A DNA stretch of 64,000 nt from Cruorifilaria tuberocauda (GCA_013365365.1 JABVXU010000035.1:124001-188000), one strand, 5' to 3'; positions 38,428-52,926 are shown, counted from the first letter of the stretch. Notes: a model not told the origin generated them from the sequence alone. A program made the numbers and translations.

Positions 38428-38545
38428 ACTAAAAAAACTAAACTTAAAACTTGAAAAAAACTAAAACTAAAACTAAAAAAAACTAAAACTAAAACTAAAA
38501 AACTAAAAGTACTAAAATACTAATACTAAGAATACTAAGAAATAA
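38428..38545. repeat. ACTAAA-type tandem repeat
   Basis: About 110 bp of degenerate ACTAAA/AACTAAA units decaying to ACTAAT and ACTAAG at the right end. It is not the nematode telomere repeat (TTAGGC). Confidence 0.85.
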
Positions 38546-39493
38546 TTACTTATAAATTACTTTTGTTACTAAGTGCTTGCAGGTTTTTTTAAATTCATTC
38601 TAAGAGTTAGAAATTCATTGGCTTTCATTGGATTCAAAGAGAATTATCATTCCTGATAAGCGTTATACTACTCTTACATTTCTTTCTTCAATTTTATCAA
38701 TTGAAAAATATGCAAAGATTTTAAATGTCCAATTAAATACATGCAATTATGCTTGCATTATTTCATTTTAATATTTTATGTTAAGCAATTAGAGAGAGGA
38801 AGTTTATTATTATATTCCGCCTGGATGATAGATCAACCTGACACAAATGCTATTGCTAAAAGACATTAAATATTATAGATTATATTTTAAGCAAAAATGA
38901 ATAATTAGATCGGATTTGAATGTTTTCAATTCTAGATCACATATTTCTATTTTACTTTATCAGTTATGATAAATGTTATAGGATAAGACGTAAAATTGAA
39001 AGCATGTCTTTTTGTCCTTAGAAAAAAATAATACATTGTAGTCGAATAATTGATTCTGATAGAAGCGGAAATGGTAGAAGTTGAAGAGAGGAAAGTTGGA
39101 AATTAGCAATAAATCAACAAAATTGCTGCATTCAATAACTGAAAGCTTTCTCTTCCTCTCCCTTCTCCTCAAACTGTTTTTCATAATTTTTTTTCCTTTG
39201 TTATCGAATTTCCGAACGAACAGAAATTCAGCATATTTGTTATCAATAAAACTTATCGAACTGACTTACGAATAATTTTAATTTTGTATTATTATCGATA
39301 TTTGATCATCTTAACAGAAATCAATAATTGATATTACTACTACTCATTGATTCTAATGAAAAAATTTTTTTCATCAATCTCTCCTAATAACATTACTTTT
39401 CACTCATTCACTATCTCTCTCTCTCGCGTTCTCTTTCTCTTCTCACTTATCCCTTATGAAAGTTCAATTTAGATCATTCACTTATCAGAAGAG

Positions 39494-39523
39494 ATGCATG
39501 CATGCATGCACATGCAATGCATG
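39494..39523. repeat. ATGC tetranucleotide repeat
   Basis: Four perfect ATGC units followed by imperfect ones. Self-complementary, so it can extrude a short cruciform. Confidence 0.8.
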
Positions 39524-42500
39524 TCTTACGAACATTCACATTATATTTTTGTATGTTTGGAAAAAAAAGTCGTCAAACATTTATCGATAGGGATTTGTTG
39601 ACCTTGGAAAAGAAATTTTTCTCTGATGGAACGGTGACAATGACAGACAACAGCCGGTGGTCATTTTTCGTTACAAAATTTCTTCAACATTTTACAATAC
39701 AGAAAACTGTACACAGATAGTTTCGCTTCCTATTGCGCCATAGCATTCGCAAAAATTCCAATTTTCTTTTTAAACTACGTGAACAAACTTTTTCTGGGTC
39801 GGTGCTGGTAACTTTTTCAATTTGCTTAATTTGCATTTTAGTTTGTACAATGTCATCATACTTCAGGTTTGACCTCTAACATCCATTACTTAATGTATTT
39901 TTGCTAATGTGAAAGGTCATTACTATTCTGATTTTGCTTACTTTTATCATTTTCTTTTTTCTTTTCAAAATAGTTTTTATCACAATGAAATATATTCTTT
40001 TTATTTTCTTCTGTTCATTTTGCTTAAATATCCTTTGATAGTTCTCAGGATTACTTTACTCGTATGAAATTCGTAGCAGGTAAGTGAAAGATACTTTTCA
40101 AATTCTCGACCTAATCCGTTTATTACTCATAGAAATAATAAATGTCAGATGAATAATTCGTAGTGTATTTGCCATGAAAAACTTTTTGGTCTTTTTTTTC
40201 AAAATTTTTTAAAAAAAAAAAAGAATTTACGGTACCGGACTGTAGATTCCAATAAGAGTACTAATTATAGCAATCATTTTTTGAGACTTAGATAATGTTG
40301 ATAATGAATTTGATAAGTTATCAAATTTCCATTTCATATTTATTTATAAGTGCGAAATTTCGTATAGCTGAAAGTATAATAAATAAAAATATCAGCTCGA
40401 ATAATTGTTTCGAATATTGTTTTTGTTTATTATTATTATCGTTATCAGTTTATCACTCTAAAATTTCACTAAATATATAATCATTTTCATAAAGAATTTA
40501 ATATTAATTTGTCATAAATTTTAATAATTTTGTAAAAAGTTTTGAAAAAAATTCTGTTTATCTATTTTTACTTTTAATTTAAAATTCAAAAGAATGGATT
40601 GTCTGAAATTATTTAACAGCAAATCAAAAAATTTCCAATTCATTGTCATTAGTTTATTATAATAGCTGAATGAGCCTTATCAATTTATACTCAGACTTTG
40701 CATTTATTTTAATTTTTCTCTTTAAAATTATTTAACAATTCTATTCTTTTTTTGCTATCATTTTAACTTGATATTGATATTGATAGTCGATTTCATAGAG
40801 CAATATCGAAATAGTTCAAAATTTCTACCATTATCATGATTGCTTTTCAGAAATAGACGCATTCATTTATCTTTCTAGTAAAATTGAAATTCTTTAAAAA
40901 AAATTAAATGATTTAAAAAAACGAATTTACTGATTAAAATTTAATCATTCTTTTCCAAATTTTTGAACAAATTAGTAAAATTTACTTGCATTTTCAGGTT
41001 TAATATTCTATTAACTAATGCAATTAACAATACTATTAAACTCGTTGCAGTGTCCAGTAATCAGTTTCAATAACAATCCTAAATTATCATTGATAGCATT
41101 TTAACTGTAATACTTAACTGATAAAAAAATGATCAAAAATTAAATTTGTATGTTTTATTGTAAATTTTAATTAAAAAATTTTCAATACAGTTTGAATTTT
41201 CTCTATGAAATTGAAAATTTTTCTTTCCTCTTTTTTGTATTAAAAATAGTCGAATAAAACAAAAGAATTACTGTATAGAAATGAAATTAGGTTATCTTAT
41301 CAAATATGATATGATAATGTGATAGGATAATTTTCGTTAATATCTGTTATTTCTAATAGTTGAAATTTTTAAATTTCATGATAAGTAATGTTAAACGAAA
41401 ATTAAATTTCGATTATTACTGCTTAAATATTATCCATAAAATGATTAAAATAGTATATTTTTTATATTTAATTATAGCATTTACTTACTAAATAGTACTG
41501 AACTGAAATATAAAAAAATATAAATTTATCATCTTTAATTTAATTCTAGCTTTAATTTCTCTTCTTATTGTACATAAAAATTTTTGAATTGCATAAGATT
41601 TACTACTTAAAAATTTCAAGTCTGTTTACTTTTATCTTATTCTTAAAAATTAAAATATCATCACTCTTTCGTCCTTAAAATGCACTTACTGCATTTTTAA
41701 ATCGTTCTTCTTGTTTACTCTAACCAAATTCATTCTTAACTGCTTCTTTCCATATATGCTGAAATTATGCAAAATTCAAATTACTTTGTACTTTATAGCA
41801 GGAAATGATAAATAATTCCCTTCAAAAAGAAAAATGAAAAATGAAAATTAATTAATAAACTTATGACACTTAAGTTATCAATGATAATTTAATATCATAA
41901 GTTCTTGATTTCAGGTTAATGCAATCAAATTTTACTTTTACTTTCCGATATTTCTTTTTTTGATTTCAATTTTAGTTTTCAACAATTAAATGAAAAACAA
42001 TACTATCATTGACAATAACATTTCAGTTGAATTTCAATCTTTCTGAAAATTTCTTAATTCCCAAAATGATTTCTTTTTTTTCTCAAATATTTTCTTAAAA
42101 ATTTGAAAATATCTTTAAATAAGTATAAAATTATCAAAAAAAAAAATTTCTTTTTTATACTCATGAAAATTGCAGTGAAATTTTATATTTCAAACATATT
42201 ATACATACATTCCCATTAATGGATTTGGCTAATTTTTGTGAAATAATCATTTTCAATGAGCAATTTTCTCCTGACAAGTTCGTACAGTACCAGTTCTCAT
42301 AGCTATAATTATCCTAGGACAGTACAGGTTTTTCATGATTATAAAATTCATACCTATTAGCTTTATATGATAAATCTTTCATTCAACTATCATCAATTCA
42401 CTCAATTGACAATATTTCATGAGCAACAACAAACTGAATTCTAATTTATTTAAAACAATGATAATTTAATCCATCACAAAATATTTCATTCATCTTTATT

Positions 42501-44755
42501 TTCCATATAAATACTATATTATGGGAAAATTAGGAAAAAATTTTTTCACTTATCATCTTAATATCTTATCACATTATCATTTTAATCTTATCATCTTAAT
42601 TAATTTATTTGTTTTGAATCTTTAGACTAAATACTTTACCACATAGTATTTTATCTATTATCATGTATTGTTACTGGAAGTCAATAAAATGTGCAGAAAA
42701 CAAAATTTACGATTAACAAATTAAATAAGTCTTATCATATGCTAAATGAAAAAGTTTTTTCTAATGGTTCGATTAATTAGTAATACTTTGATTAATTAAT
42801 TAAGAGTTACTTTCAAGACGATTTAGTAGTTTGGGTTATCCCACTGATAGCATGTTATTATCATATGAATAATGAATTTTCATTTCATTTTTATCAACCT
42901 ATATGCATGTCATACGGACGTAAGTCACGAATTTTTATTGTCACGTAATTCTCACGTAATCTATTGTTAGTACATCTACAATAACCTTATAATAATTTAT
43001 GAAATCATGAAAACAATCATTTAATGAACGTTTTTTTTTCCTCTGATTTCTTTTCTATTAATTTTTTTTCAAATAAAATTAAAATTACATCGAGGAAATA
43101 GAAGAAAAGAAATGATAGTTCTGGTTTTCACGTTACCGTAAAAATCTTTTCATTATTGAGTTTCAATTTATTGTTGCATTTGCAATTCTATGACTAAGAT
43201 TGCTTTATTGATTGTGTTGGTGGGATATATTCCGGAATATCGCGGTAGTTATACTTCGTTTCTGTGATAATCGGGCGATATACATCGAGAGTTAGCTTGC
43301 ATTTTAATTTAAAGAAGTATAAATCAGTAACTTGATGTTACGGTTTGAATTACTAAATTATCACAAATAAAATTTACAAAAATATTTTTTGATTCAAATA
43401 TTTTAAATGCAACATAAGCAAATTATCTTTTAAGTATATTATGTAGGATTTGTTTTTTTTCATTGAAGAATTAAGTTGCATTAAATCATTATTTATATTC
43501 CTTAGCTAATTTATCCGATTTTCACAGATTAAGATGAATTAACAGAAAATGAAATTAAAAAATAAGCCCAGCAAATATTACTTAGCCTGTCATATTCTCC
43601 TGCTTCATTCATCCATCCAGAAACAGTCACAAAAAAGAAAGCAAACGATTATCTCATTGCCATTTCATTTTATTGATATTGAAATTTAACTGCCGCTCAT
43701 ACGTTTGTTAAAGCTTGATAGCATTAATTGATTGATTATCATCTAAACTTTTATTTGCAAATGCCCACTTCAAATGATAGGCATCAAAAATGCAGATAGA
43801 GTGATAAGGAGCCATTTATGATTAACTATTATTACAATCTATCAATAAATCATGATTACTAGTTATTATCATAATTAATATAATAGTAAGCTAGAAGAGA
43901 TATCATATATTTAACAGCAAAAATTCTTTCATATTTTTGCATTTAGAAAAAAATTTTTGTTCAACTTCTCATCTTCATTCTGCACCGGTTATTACACTAA
44001 TTCTTCTCGTCCCGATAAATTTTTCTCCATTTATTTTTTAATTTTTAACCTTTAAAGAAGTTTGAAAATAGACGATTTAGATTGAAAACTGAATACTTAA
44101 TTCAAGTTTAGGCTTAAATGATATAATAGATTGTTTTACAAGCAATCGACTTATGAATTCAATTACTTAAGATATGAAATGATTTTTTTTGTTCGGAATA
44201 AAATCTGCAAATTAATCTTTCCCTTTTTTTTCGTAATCATTTAAATCGGTATGTAACATTTAAATTTAATATTGAATAGTTGCTATTTTTCTTTTTTCTT
44301 ACTTTTTGCTTAATGCTTCTTGTAAAGTGAAAGCATTAATCTATTCATATATATTCAACTAATCTCATAAAAATTTTTAGAAATGGAAAGTTAGAGAAAA
44401 ATCATAAAAATTCCAAAAGAAAGAAAAAAAAATCAATTTAAAGATAACATAGAAGAATGTTTTGAAAAGAAAAGGGAAAGAGAAAATTCTCGGAATTGGA
44501 AAACTCGTTTTACAGTTTTGTTTCGACGATTGCGCCGTTGTCATTGTCATCCCGTGATGTCCCAATCCTGTATTAACCATTTATGATGATTGGACCGATG
44601 ATAGGTTAACAGGAATTGAAAGTGAACAGAAAGAGGGAAGCATTGTTAGATGGAAAGGTGGAAAAGATGGATAAAAAGATTGAAAGTCCAGATGATGATT
44701 GTCAATGTCACTATTTTTGCGCTGTGGACAATTACGCCATCATGCATAATGCATT

Positions 44756-44791
<36 letters not shown>

Positions 44792-44804
44792 GGAGAGAGA
44801 GAGA
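44756..44804. repeat. GA microsatellite
   Basis: About 49 bp of (GA)n with single-base interruptions. The open frame across it ends in an Arg/Glu run and is not taken as a gene. Confidence 0.9.
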
Positions 44805-46347
44805 AATATACGTACTTAGTTTTAGAATAGCTTTAACAAAAAAATTCTAACCATCTCTGTTGATTTCATTAAGCATTTTTCTTATTCCAGTTGATGTATT
44901 AATTGATTAGAACATTTAATTGTAATGATTATTTCTTTGCTTATTAATTATTGATTTTTCGACTTGATCGATTTGAAAAATTAATTTAAAACATTGAACA
45001 TTTTAATTTTCATTAAAATAATAATTATTGCTTGTTAACAACACATCCCAATAATAGTCTCATTTATTAAGGTTCGAATTTGGAGTAAGTTAAAGAGTGA
45101 AGAAATGGTACGTGTGATTTTTGGAATCACATCTTATCAGTGATCTTATTTAATTAATTAATTTATTCTTATGCTAATAATGAAGTGATACATTAATAGC
45201 TAAAAATTTTTATCTGAAATGACCTGAAATCATCATGTTTCTTGAGTAATATAAATGAATGATAATTATGGATTGGATGAAGAAATCAATATTTATTATT
45301 TTTTATAAAATTAGTATTTTATTAAAATTATTGATTTAGAAGTAATATTATTATTTTATCCATGAACTTTTTCCAGATAGATATCCATTCGATAAGTTAA
45401 GCTAAATTTAAGCATTAACATGAATATTAAAATGGCTTTCATTTTGCCATATTTGAATTGTTAACGGATTTGATTTCATGAAAAGATAAAATGATATTTT
45501 CTGCTATTAAGTAAAAGAAAGAAAAAAAAACTGCCAATTTCTGAAATAACAAAAAAAAAATCCTTTTTATTTTCCATTTTTGAAATTATTTTATCAAAAT
45601 AATTCTTGTTTCATTTATATAATTGTTGGCTTTCTTCAAGAAAAAGAAAAAAAAAACGAAAACTTTTTCAATTCCGTCAACAACTGGTTATTAATTTTAG
45701 CTATCCATCCTTTATGATTCCTTCCTTCCTTACCTTTTCCTTATCATCATTCATTTTTACATCATTACTATCTATCAATTCATCATTATCTTTATCATAT
45801 CATGCATTTTTTTCTTTTGTTATTTCTTCGAAGAAGCTATTTTAAATTAGGTAATATCTTCAATGACAATAACACCGATCATTCTTCTTCAGCGCTATTT
45901 GATTTCAGAATTTGTAATGAACGATTCGAAGAAAAAACCTGTGTTCCCATTTATTTGTAAACATACACACACCCACACAGACATACACACACAAATACAA
46001 AATACATACATGGACAAATGCATGAACACATGCGATCTTTCTCCTGATGGGATACCGTGAAATTAATTTTTTCATAATTAAATTTTAATTATTATTAGCT
46101 TTTCCTTTCTAATTTATTTTATTCCAATTAATTTTAAAAAAAGTTAATTAAGAAAAAGCAATACTGTATTAGTTGGTACGTTTGCTAAATAAAAAGTGAT
46201 TCAGAAAATTTTCGAAAAGTTTTCTCCTATAAGTTAACAAAATGATGAGATAAGATATTGAGATTACTACTATTTGTCGTCTTTAATCATAATCATTTTA
46301 AAGATCAAGTTAATCAAATTACTGTAATTACTGTAATCAAATACTGT

Positions 46348-46443
46348 AATAAGCAATTTACAATACTGCAATATTTATTATTGAACTATCTTATCGTACT
46401 ATCTGCTGACAAATAAATATTGCAGTATTATAAGTTGCTTATT
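46348..46443. ncRNA. Long foldback, miRNA-precursor-like hairpin candidate
   Basis: Arms 46348-46378 and 46413-46443 pair over 31 bp with only one G-U pair and one mismatch, around a 34-base loop. Total length (96 bases) and stem quality are in the pre-miRNA range. The arm sequences (TATTGCAGTATTATAAGTTG on the 3' side) match no conserved nematode miRNA I recognise. It could equally be a small foldback transposon remnant. Strand is unknown. Confidence 0.4.
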
Positions 46444-47840
46444 GAAATTACTGTCAAAGGTTAAATGAAGGTCAAATTTGTCCTCATTTCATCAATATCT
46501 CGGTTACTTTTGATATTTAATTTATTGTTAAATTAACTGATTACTATTTGCATATTTCATCATTTATCCGAAGTTTATACAATGAACTATATAATGAAGT
46601 GATAATGAAAAACGGATTATTCATCTCTGACAGATTAATTAATGATAATTATTTCATTGTCTATTTGATATTTAACAATTTTGATCGATTATGCAATGAA
46701 TTAAATTAGCTTATTTTGTTATAATTAATTTTTAATTAAATTATGAGAGTACAGAAAAATTTTTGAAAGAAATTTAACAAAAGAAATTATAAATATGGAA
46801 ATTCTCTTCAGTTTCTAAAAATATAAGTTATCAGAGTTGTATGCATGAAATTTTGTGATAATTATAAATGCTTCGCTTATACTTTTCGCCAAACACCAAA
46901 CGAAGCAAAACTTTCAGGTATAACTTCAAGAGTGACAAAACAGCTAAAGTAAACATATCCCAGTTTTTTTCTTCTGTACTTTTTCTATTATTTGTCCAGC
47001 CTTGTATCCATCCATCCATCCATCTATTCAATTCATTCATACCATATTCTCTGCCATTGTTGAAGTTTATTTCGGAGAAACAGGAAATGATGAATTCATT
47101 TTCCTTTCCTTTCTTTTTTTCCATTTTTATATCCGTTATTCTGTTTCATTTAGCTATTGTTATCATGGCTGATATCATTGCTGTTATTACTGTTATCATA
47201 TTAAGAGAAATATATTTGCTAGGATCAATCAATCAATTAATTAATTAAAATTTAGATATTGATCAAACTGGAATATATATTCCTGATAAACAATGCAACG
47301 ATTTCTTCTTGATCTTAAAGTTTTTCGATTAATGATTTATAGGATGCAATAAAATCATTCTAAAAATTTCAATTAAATCTTTCAATTTTCCTTCGCAAAG
47401 GAAAAAAAGAAATAAAACGTTAAAAAAATAATTTTCAAAAATTAAAACTTTATTCAACTTTTTGCAAAAAGAAAAAGAAAAAGGTGTAACATTGACAAAT
47501 AGAAAGATATTCATTTATTTGTGGAAGCTAACGAAAACTGATGAGTGTCTCCGACGGTGATTTGTATGGAAGAGTACGAGTAGTAGAGTGAAATTATTGG
47601 GTAATGGAAATGGAAGACCGGAAAGTTTAGGATGACTGGATGATATGATGAGAGTATGTTCTCTCTTTCACTGAAGTATCGGTAGTATTTACTTATATAT
47701 GTATGAATACAGGTGAAAAATGTCCGGATGAATGCCCATTCAACAAACATTTCAGAAGTTGAAGTTAACAAAACCATAAAAAAAGGAAAAAATATTATAA
47801 AAGTAGAAATTCTCGGCGATTTTGAAGACGTCAAACGATT

Positions 47841-48150
47841 CAAAACCGTTCCGTTCCGTCCCATCTCCACTCCTTTCATTCCGTCCCATTCAATTCCGTT
47901 CCGTTCTGTCCCGTACAATTCCGTTCCGTCTATCCCGTTCTATCCGGTCCATCTTGTCTCGTCCCGTTCTGTCTCATCTCATCCCCCGTTCCGTTCTGTC
48001 CTGTCTATCTCTTGTCATTCTCTTCCGTTTCGTTCAATCCCTCTTTTCCCGTCTATCTCCTCTTGTTTCTTCCCGTTCTCTCCCGTTCCATTCTATCCCA
48101 TTGAATCCCGGCTTTTCTCATCCTTCCCGTCCTATCTCGTTTACTCCTTC
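47841..48150. repeat. Pyrimidine-rich CCGTT/TCCCG pentamer satellite
   Basis: About 310 bp, nearly purine-free apart from single G and A bases at about 5-base steps (TTCCG, TCCCG, CCGTC, TCCAT units). The strand bias leaves two forward frames and one reverse frame open, giving Arg/Ser/Pro-rich translations that are artefacts. Its GC content is far above that of the flanks. Confidence 0.85.
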
Positions 48151-49145
48151 AAGAGCATTATTTGGAGTTAAAGTTGTGCAAGCAACTGTAGAACTGTGTA
48201 AACAAAAAGTAAAATGCAATAAGCGTATACAAACACTATCCATTCATTCTTCCTCTCTCATTTATTCCGTAATGCGCAAAAAAAGAAAGATTTCCTTACC
48301 AATTTAAAATTTACCTTAACATTCTTCATATTATGAAATAATTTTCATAATTTTAAACTTTTCATTCTTTTAAATTTAATGTTTTCATCAATGTATTAAC
48401 TATTATGTAATTAATTACATAATAATTAATTAATTAATCTCATCTCATTATAGCACGACAAAGTTGCAACAAATATTCTCATTTAGTTAATTGCGCAAAA
48501 AGACAAACATTGTTAATGAAAGCAAATATTGCTAAACATTTTTTATAATACTAATATTAGTTTGGTCTAAATTGGAATACTTCCATATTTTCTATTCATT
48601 CTCAAATTCCAACCCTTTTTGTGATACAATAATATTACTGCGATACGATAATTTTTACTTGATTTTATTTTAAACCGTACCTAAAAGAATATAAAAGATA
48701 CAATATATGAAATATCGTATATTTACTAAAACTAAGCATGAGCTTCTTAGTTAGAGCATAGAATTTGTAATTAAATTCGTAACAAAACCCATAATTAAAT
48801 TTTAAATTAAAATTCAACTTTTCCAACGTAATTTTTGTTTTTTGATACTCTTACCTTTCCAATCATGTATTAATAAAAATAAAATTATCATGAAATTGGA
48901 ATAGTTTTCTTTCTTCTTTGATGTACTCCGTGAATTGATATTATGATAAGATATCAATAACTGTTTCATCTCTCTGAAAATGGCATCATTTATTAATGAA
49001 TTTCATTGCTAAATTCCATCTGAAAATTTTTCTCTTCTTTTCAAACCGTAAAATGCGCAATAAATCAATGACCAAAAAAGGGTCGGTCATTTGATTTCAA
49101 AGATTAAAGTTCAACTATGTCAGTAGTTTACTAATTTTCATTCGG

Positions 49146-49153
49146 TGACGTCA
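49146..49153. promoter_or_regulatory. TGACGTCA (CRE consensus)
   Basis: Exact palindromic cAMP-response element. Isolated, with no nearby gene, so functional relevance is unknown. Confidence 0.2.
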
Positions 49154-50101
49154 ATAATCTTTCATCAATTAGCTAATATAAGTCGGATGATAAGCCGCTT
49201 TATCTCATGGATTCGTTAAATAAATTTAACTATCAAAGTAAATATGAGAAAGTTACTTTTATTTCATTCCTTTTACTTTTATTGTTAGATTTAGGATTTT
49301 ACCATTTATTCGCATTTCACATTTAGACATTTAACGTTGATAAATTTAGACTATTTAGAAATTCACGGACAAATTCACGTTTAGGCACTTGAAAAAAGTG
49401 ATGCCTTGATCCTAGACAACATATCCTAATGTACTAAGCTTAGACTTACCTGAAATTTCAATCTACTTATAAACAACAACATTATACAACTGTACAGTAT
49501 ATTGTCGTTTAGCTATGAATTTATACTGGAATTGATATGGTACCATTCAAGTTCAGTTTGAAAATTTACGACGATTTTCCGGAGCAATAACAAACTACCG
49601 ATTCCTTCACTGCTTATCTTTTCACGTACATCAGTGAATCCGTTGGAGATTCAAGCATTCGTTTATTGATTTTCTCTTTTCCAGGTGTGATGCTCTAGTT
49701 GTTTATTTGTTTACAGGTTATAAATGTATTCTTTGTCAGAATTCAAGTCATTTCTTTCATCATTTATTTTTAGGCACATAATTAGTGCTGAATAGGAATA
49801 ATTAATTAATTAATCCCTCATTTCATTAAATTAATTATGGAATTCAAACGAAATATGCCCCATATGTGACTTCTTCAGCCACGTTATCGAGCAACGCAAT
49901 TTTACATGTAAATATCACTTTACTGCATTTATAAAAATAATACACCAAAGATCAACTGAGTGATGCAAACCAAATCGACCGACCATTGCTAGAAACTTTA
50001 AACGCTTGGCAATCACAGACACACAGACATACATACACGTACAGACACGCATGTAGTAGGGACAACTAGAAACGTGTATGTGATGATGATAGTTCTGTTC
50101 A

Positions 50102-50152
50102 CATGCATATGTATGTATGTATGTGTGTGTGTGTGTGTGTGTGTATGTGTTA
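50102..50152. repeat. GT/ATGT microsatellite
   Basis: ATGT units running into a perfect (GT)n core of about 24 bp, then ATGTGT. Confidence 0.9.
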
Positions 50153-50441
50153 ATAGATGTTTTTGCTTTTTGTATGAATGTAGGTGGAATGGGAAAGAGA
50201 GGATAAGCAGCTAATCTGGTATTTGATATCTCTCGGGAATTTTCTCTAAGAGAGCATCCAAAGGTAGCTGACCTTTAATTTCCTCGACCATTCGAAATTC
50301 CATCTTAATCATTTTTTAACAATCAAAAAAAAATTCAACGAATAAACTAATTGAATCGATAAATTTTTAATTAATAGTTCAATCAAAAAAGAATTACTTA
50401 ATAGTTTAGTAAAACTTGTTGGCTGCTTAAAAGGTTAATGA

Positions 50442-50470
50442 AGACGTACGTCTACGACGTGTACGTGTTC
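50442..50470. promoter_or_regulatory. ACGT-core palindrome cluster
   Basis: AGACGTACGTCT at 50442-50453 is a perfect 12-bp palindrome, followed at once by ACGACGTGTACGTG, giving four ACGT cores in 29 bp. It resembles the ACGT cluster near 10.28 kb in density though not in sequence. Candidate binding region only. Confidence 0.22.
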
Positions 50471-50633
50471 TATAAATAATTAAAATAATGTTCATCAAAA
50501 TGATGTGACAAACAAGAAGAATCACGTAACGATGATGTTTGTTAGCTAATACCATTTTTGGATAATCTAATCTAATCTAAAATAGTTTGTTATTTTGATG
50601 AAGCTTTTCTTCCTTAGAAATCATTCATTCATT

Positions 50634-50668
50634 CACTCTCTCTCTCCCTCTCTCCCTCTCTCTCTCCC
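50634..50668. repeat. CT microsatellite
   Basis: (TC)n tract with CCC interruptions. Confidence 0.88.
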
Positions 50669-50952
50669 ATTTCTTTCTTCCTGTTGTATATTTTGCTGAT
50701 GTCATTGCATTCGCTGTTAGCATCGCTTATTTAATAACAGATGAGAGAGCACACATTTAAAAAGCACTCTTTCACTTGAAAAGCTATGTGAAGCCGATGA
50801 ATGGACAAACAAACAAACAAGGAAACGAGCAAAACAGGAAATATGCAATGAAACGATGAGGGAGAAAAGCTATGATAAACAAGCTAATACCGCCTCCTTT
50901 TCCTCTTTCTCCTCCCACTCACCCTTATATTAATTATGCTCATTGCTTTAAG

Positions 50953-51106
50953 CTAGCAGTAGCAGTAGTAGCTGTAGTTGTAGTAGTTGTAGTAGCAGTA
51001 ATTGTAGTAATAGTAGCAGTAAATCTGTAATTGTCAACAAGTTATGATGCAGTAGCAATAGTAGTAGTAGTAGAAGTGGTAGTAGCAGTAATCTCTCCAA
51101 TTGTCA
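50953..51106. repeat. GTA/GCA trinucleotide repeat with a duplicated module
   Basis: Interrupted (GTA)n and (GCAGTA)n units. The array occurs twice, and each time it is followed by a similar sequence: GTAATTGTCAACAAGTTATG and CCAATTGTCATTAAGTCATG. The whole repeat-plus-flank block of roughly 80-100 bp therefore seems to have been duplicated in tandem. Confidence 0.7.
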
Positions 51107-52618
51107 TTAAGTCATGATGATGTTGCTTGATGTCGACAAGTGATGATGATGATCAGTAGATAGGCTAGCTAGTTATTTCCGGTAAGCGGGGGGAGAGCGA
51201 GATTGGGCTAGAAAATAAATTCTTGCTCTTTCAAAGAAACGGGGGAGGACGGCGAAGGAATGAGAAAGTGAGGGGTCGGTAAAGGTGATATTAATCTGAA
51301 ACACCTGTATGTTGTAGCTAAAAGTAGTATAAAAAGTAAATCATATTGACCTGTTTAGAATTAATTATAATCAATTAATTAATTATTGTTATAAGTGAAA
51401 AGATGAGAGCTATTGATAAAACAATACTGTGAGAATGCGAGTAGAAAAATAATGATTGAAATGAGTACGGATTATTTCAATGGGAAATCTCGGGATTTAA
51501 TGATAGGTTCTCTCAATTTCTTCCATATTATTTGTTCATTCATTTTCTCTGTTATTATTCTAATTTATTATATCATTATTATTAGCAGTTACTATTACGG
51601 CTATCCTCTGACAGTTCTGTTTCTGAGAGTGGAGGTAAATTAATATAAAGTCTAGTAGAATTAGTAAAGTAAACTACCTTTACTCTCATTCTCATTAATA
51701 CCATTGCTTATCATTATTATTATCACAATTACAATCAATTTCTAATTATATGCTTGACATTTTCCACTTGAAGCATTATTTCAAGCATTTTGATAGCTAA
51801 CTTCCACCTCAGTTCATTTCTCTCTTCCCTCTCTTCATTAAATTTTCATCTCTCGAATCTCTATTTATTTATTTATTTTTTGATTTTTTATTTTGTTCCT
51901 AATTAATTATTTTAGTATTAGCATGTAACAACACATAACAAATGTCTTTTATTTTGACATGTATTGTGTCAGATAGACCGATAAAAATGTTAAATTTAAA
52001 TTGATTAGATCGATTAAATTTAATGTTAGCAATGGAGAAAAAAAAAAGTTTCTTCCAATAATTAATACAACATTTTTCATTTGCCAATAAATAATCAATT
52101 CATACGTTGATAGTATCATTTTTTCCCTTCAATGTTATGTAAATATATCATTCTCATAGTCATTCTTTCTTCTCTTTGTTTTACTGTCACTTATCATTTA
52201 CTCTCTCTTGGAAGTAATGAAACTTCAATAAATCTATTATCGAAATGATTACTTTGCAGATCAAAAAAAAAATGCTGATATTACTTGATTATTGAAACAG
52301 ATGGAGAATGCGGGATTGCAAGGGGAAAGTTATCGCTATCGTCAGTATCGTTATTACTGTCATAACAGTTTAAGCATTTAGGTAATTAACTTTAGTTTTG
52401 ATTAGTATTATTGGAAGGGAAGTGGAGAGGAGGAGTTTTATAGAACTGCTTAAAATTTGAAACAATAAAAGAAGAGAGAGGATGGAGTGATTGCAATGAG
52501 TTAGCTTAAATTGAAGCTTCATCAATCTGAACACTTGAGATGATTCTTTTTAGTATGAAAAGAAAAATAATGTTTACAATTTTTGTTTTTTTTTGACATG
52601 TTAAAGTGGACTGTCATA

Positions 52619-52672
52619 TACGAACAATGAGAGAGGGAGAGAGAGGGAGAGAGAGAGGGAGAGAGAGGAAAG
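52619..52672. repeat. GA/GGGA microsatellite
   Basis: Purine-only tract of GAGAGGGA units, about 54 bp. Confidence 0.88.
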
Positions 52673-52926
52673 CGGTAAATGACTCAGAAAGCTGTGATGT
52701 CTTCCTGATGTCTTCTAGGTCGATGAGTGAGTGGCATGAATCATCCGAGTCATGGCAATATAGAAGGATGAAGGAGAGAGGTAGAAAAGGGAGGAAGGAA
52801 TGAAGGAAAGGCAGGAATCAAGGAAGGAAAGAGGAATAAATACCAGTAAAAGTATCACTGTGCAATTGCAGTAATCGGTAAATAGCAGTGGTAGCAACTG
52901 CAGTTGCAATTGCATTTGCACTTATA

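Noticed and set aside
38428..38545. Interstitial telomere repeat
   Set aside because: The unit is ACTAAA, not the nematode telomere repeat TTAGGC or its complement.
46831..47248. Overlapping open frames on both strands (97 and 126 codons)
   Set aside because: Phe/Ile/Ser-rich, typical of AT-rich non-coding DNA; includes a CATC microsatellite; no domain pattern.
47713..48307. Two long overlapping + strand open frames and one - strand frame (up to 161 codons)
   Set aside because: They translate the pyrimidine-rich pentamer satellite; the composition is Arg/Ser/Pro/Phe and several frames are open together, which is an artefact of missing purines.
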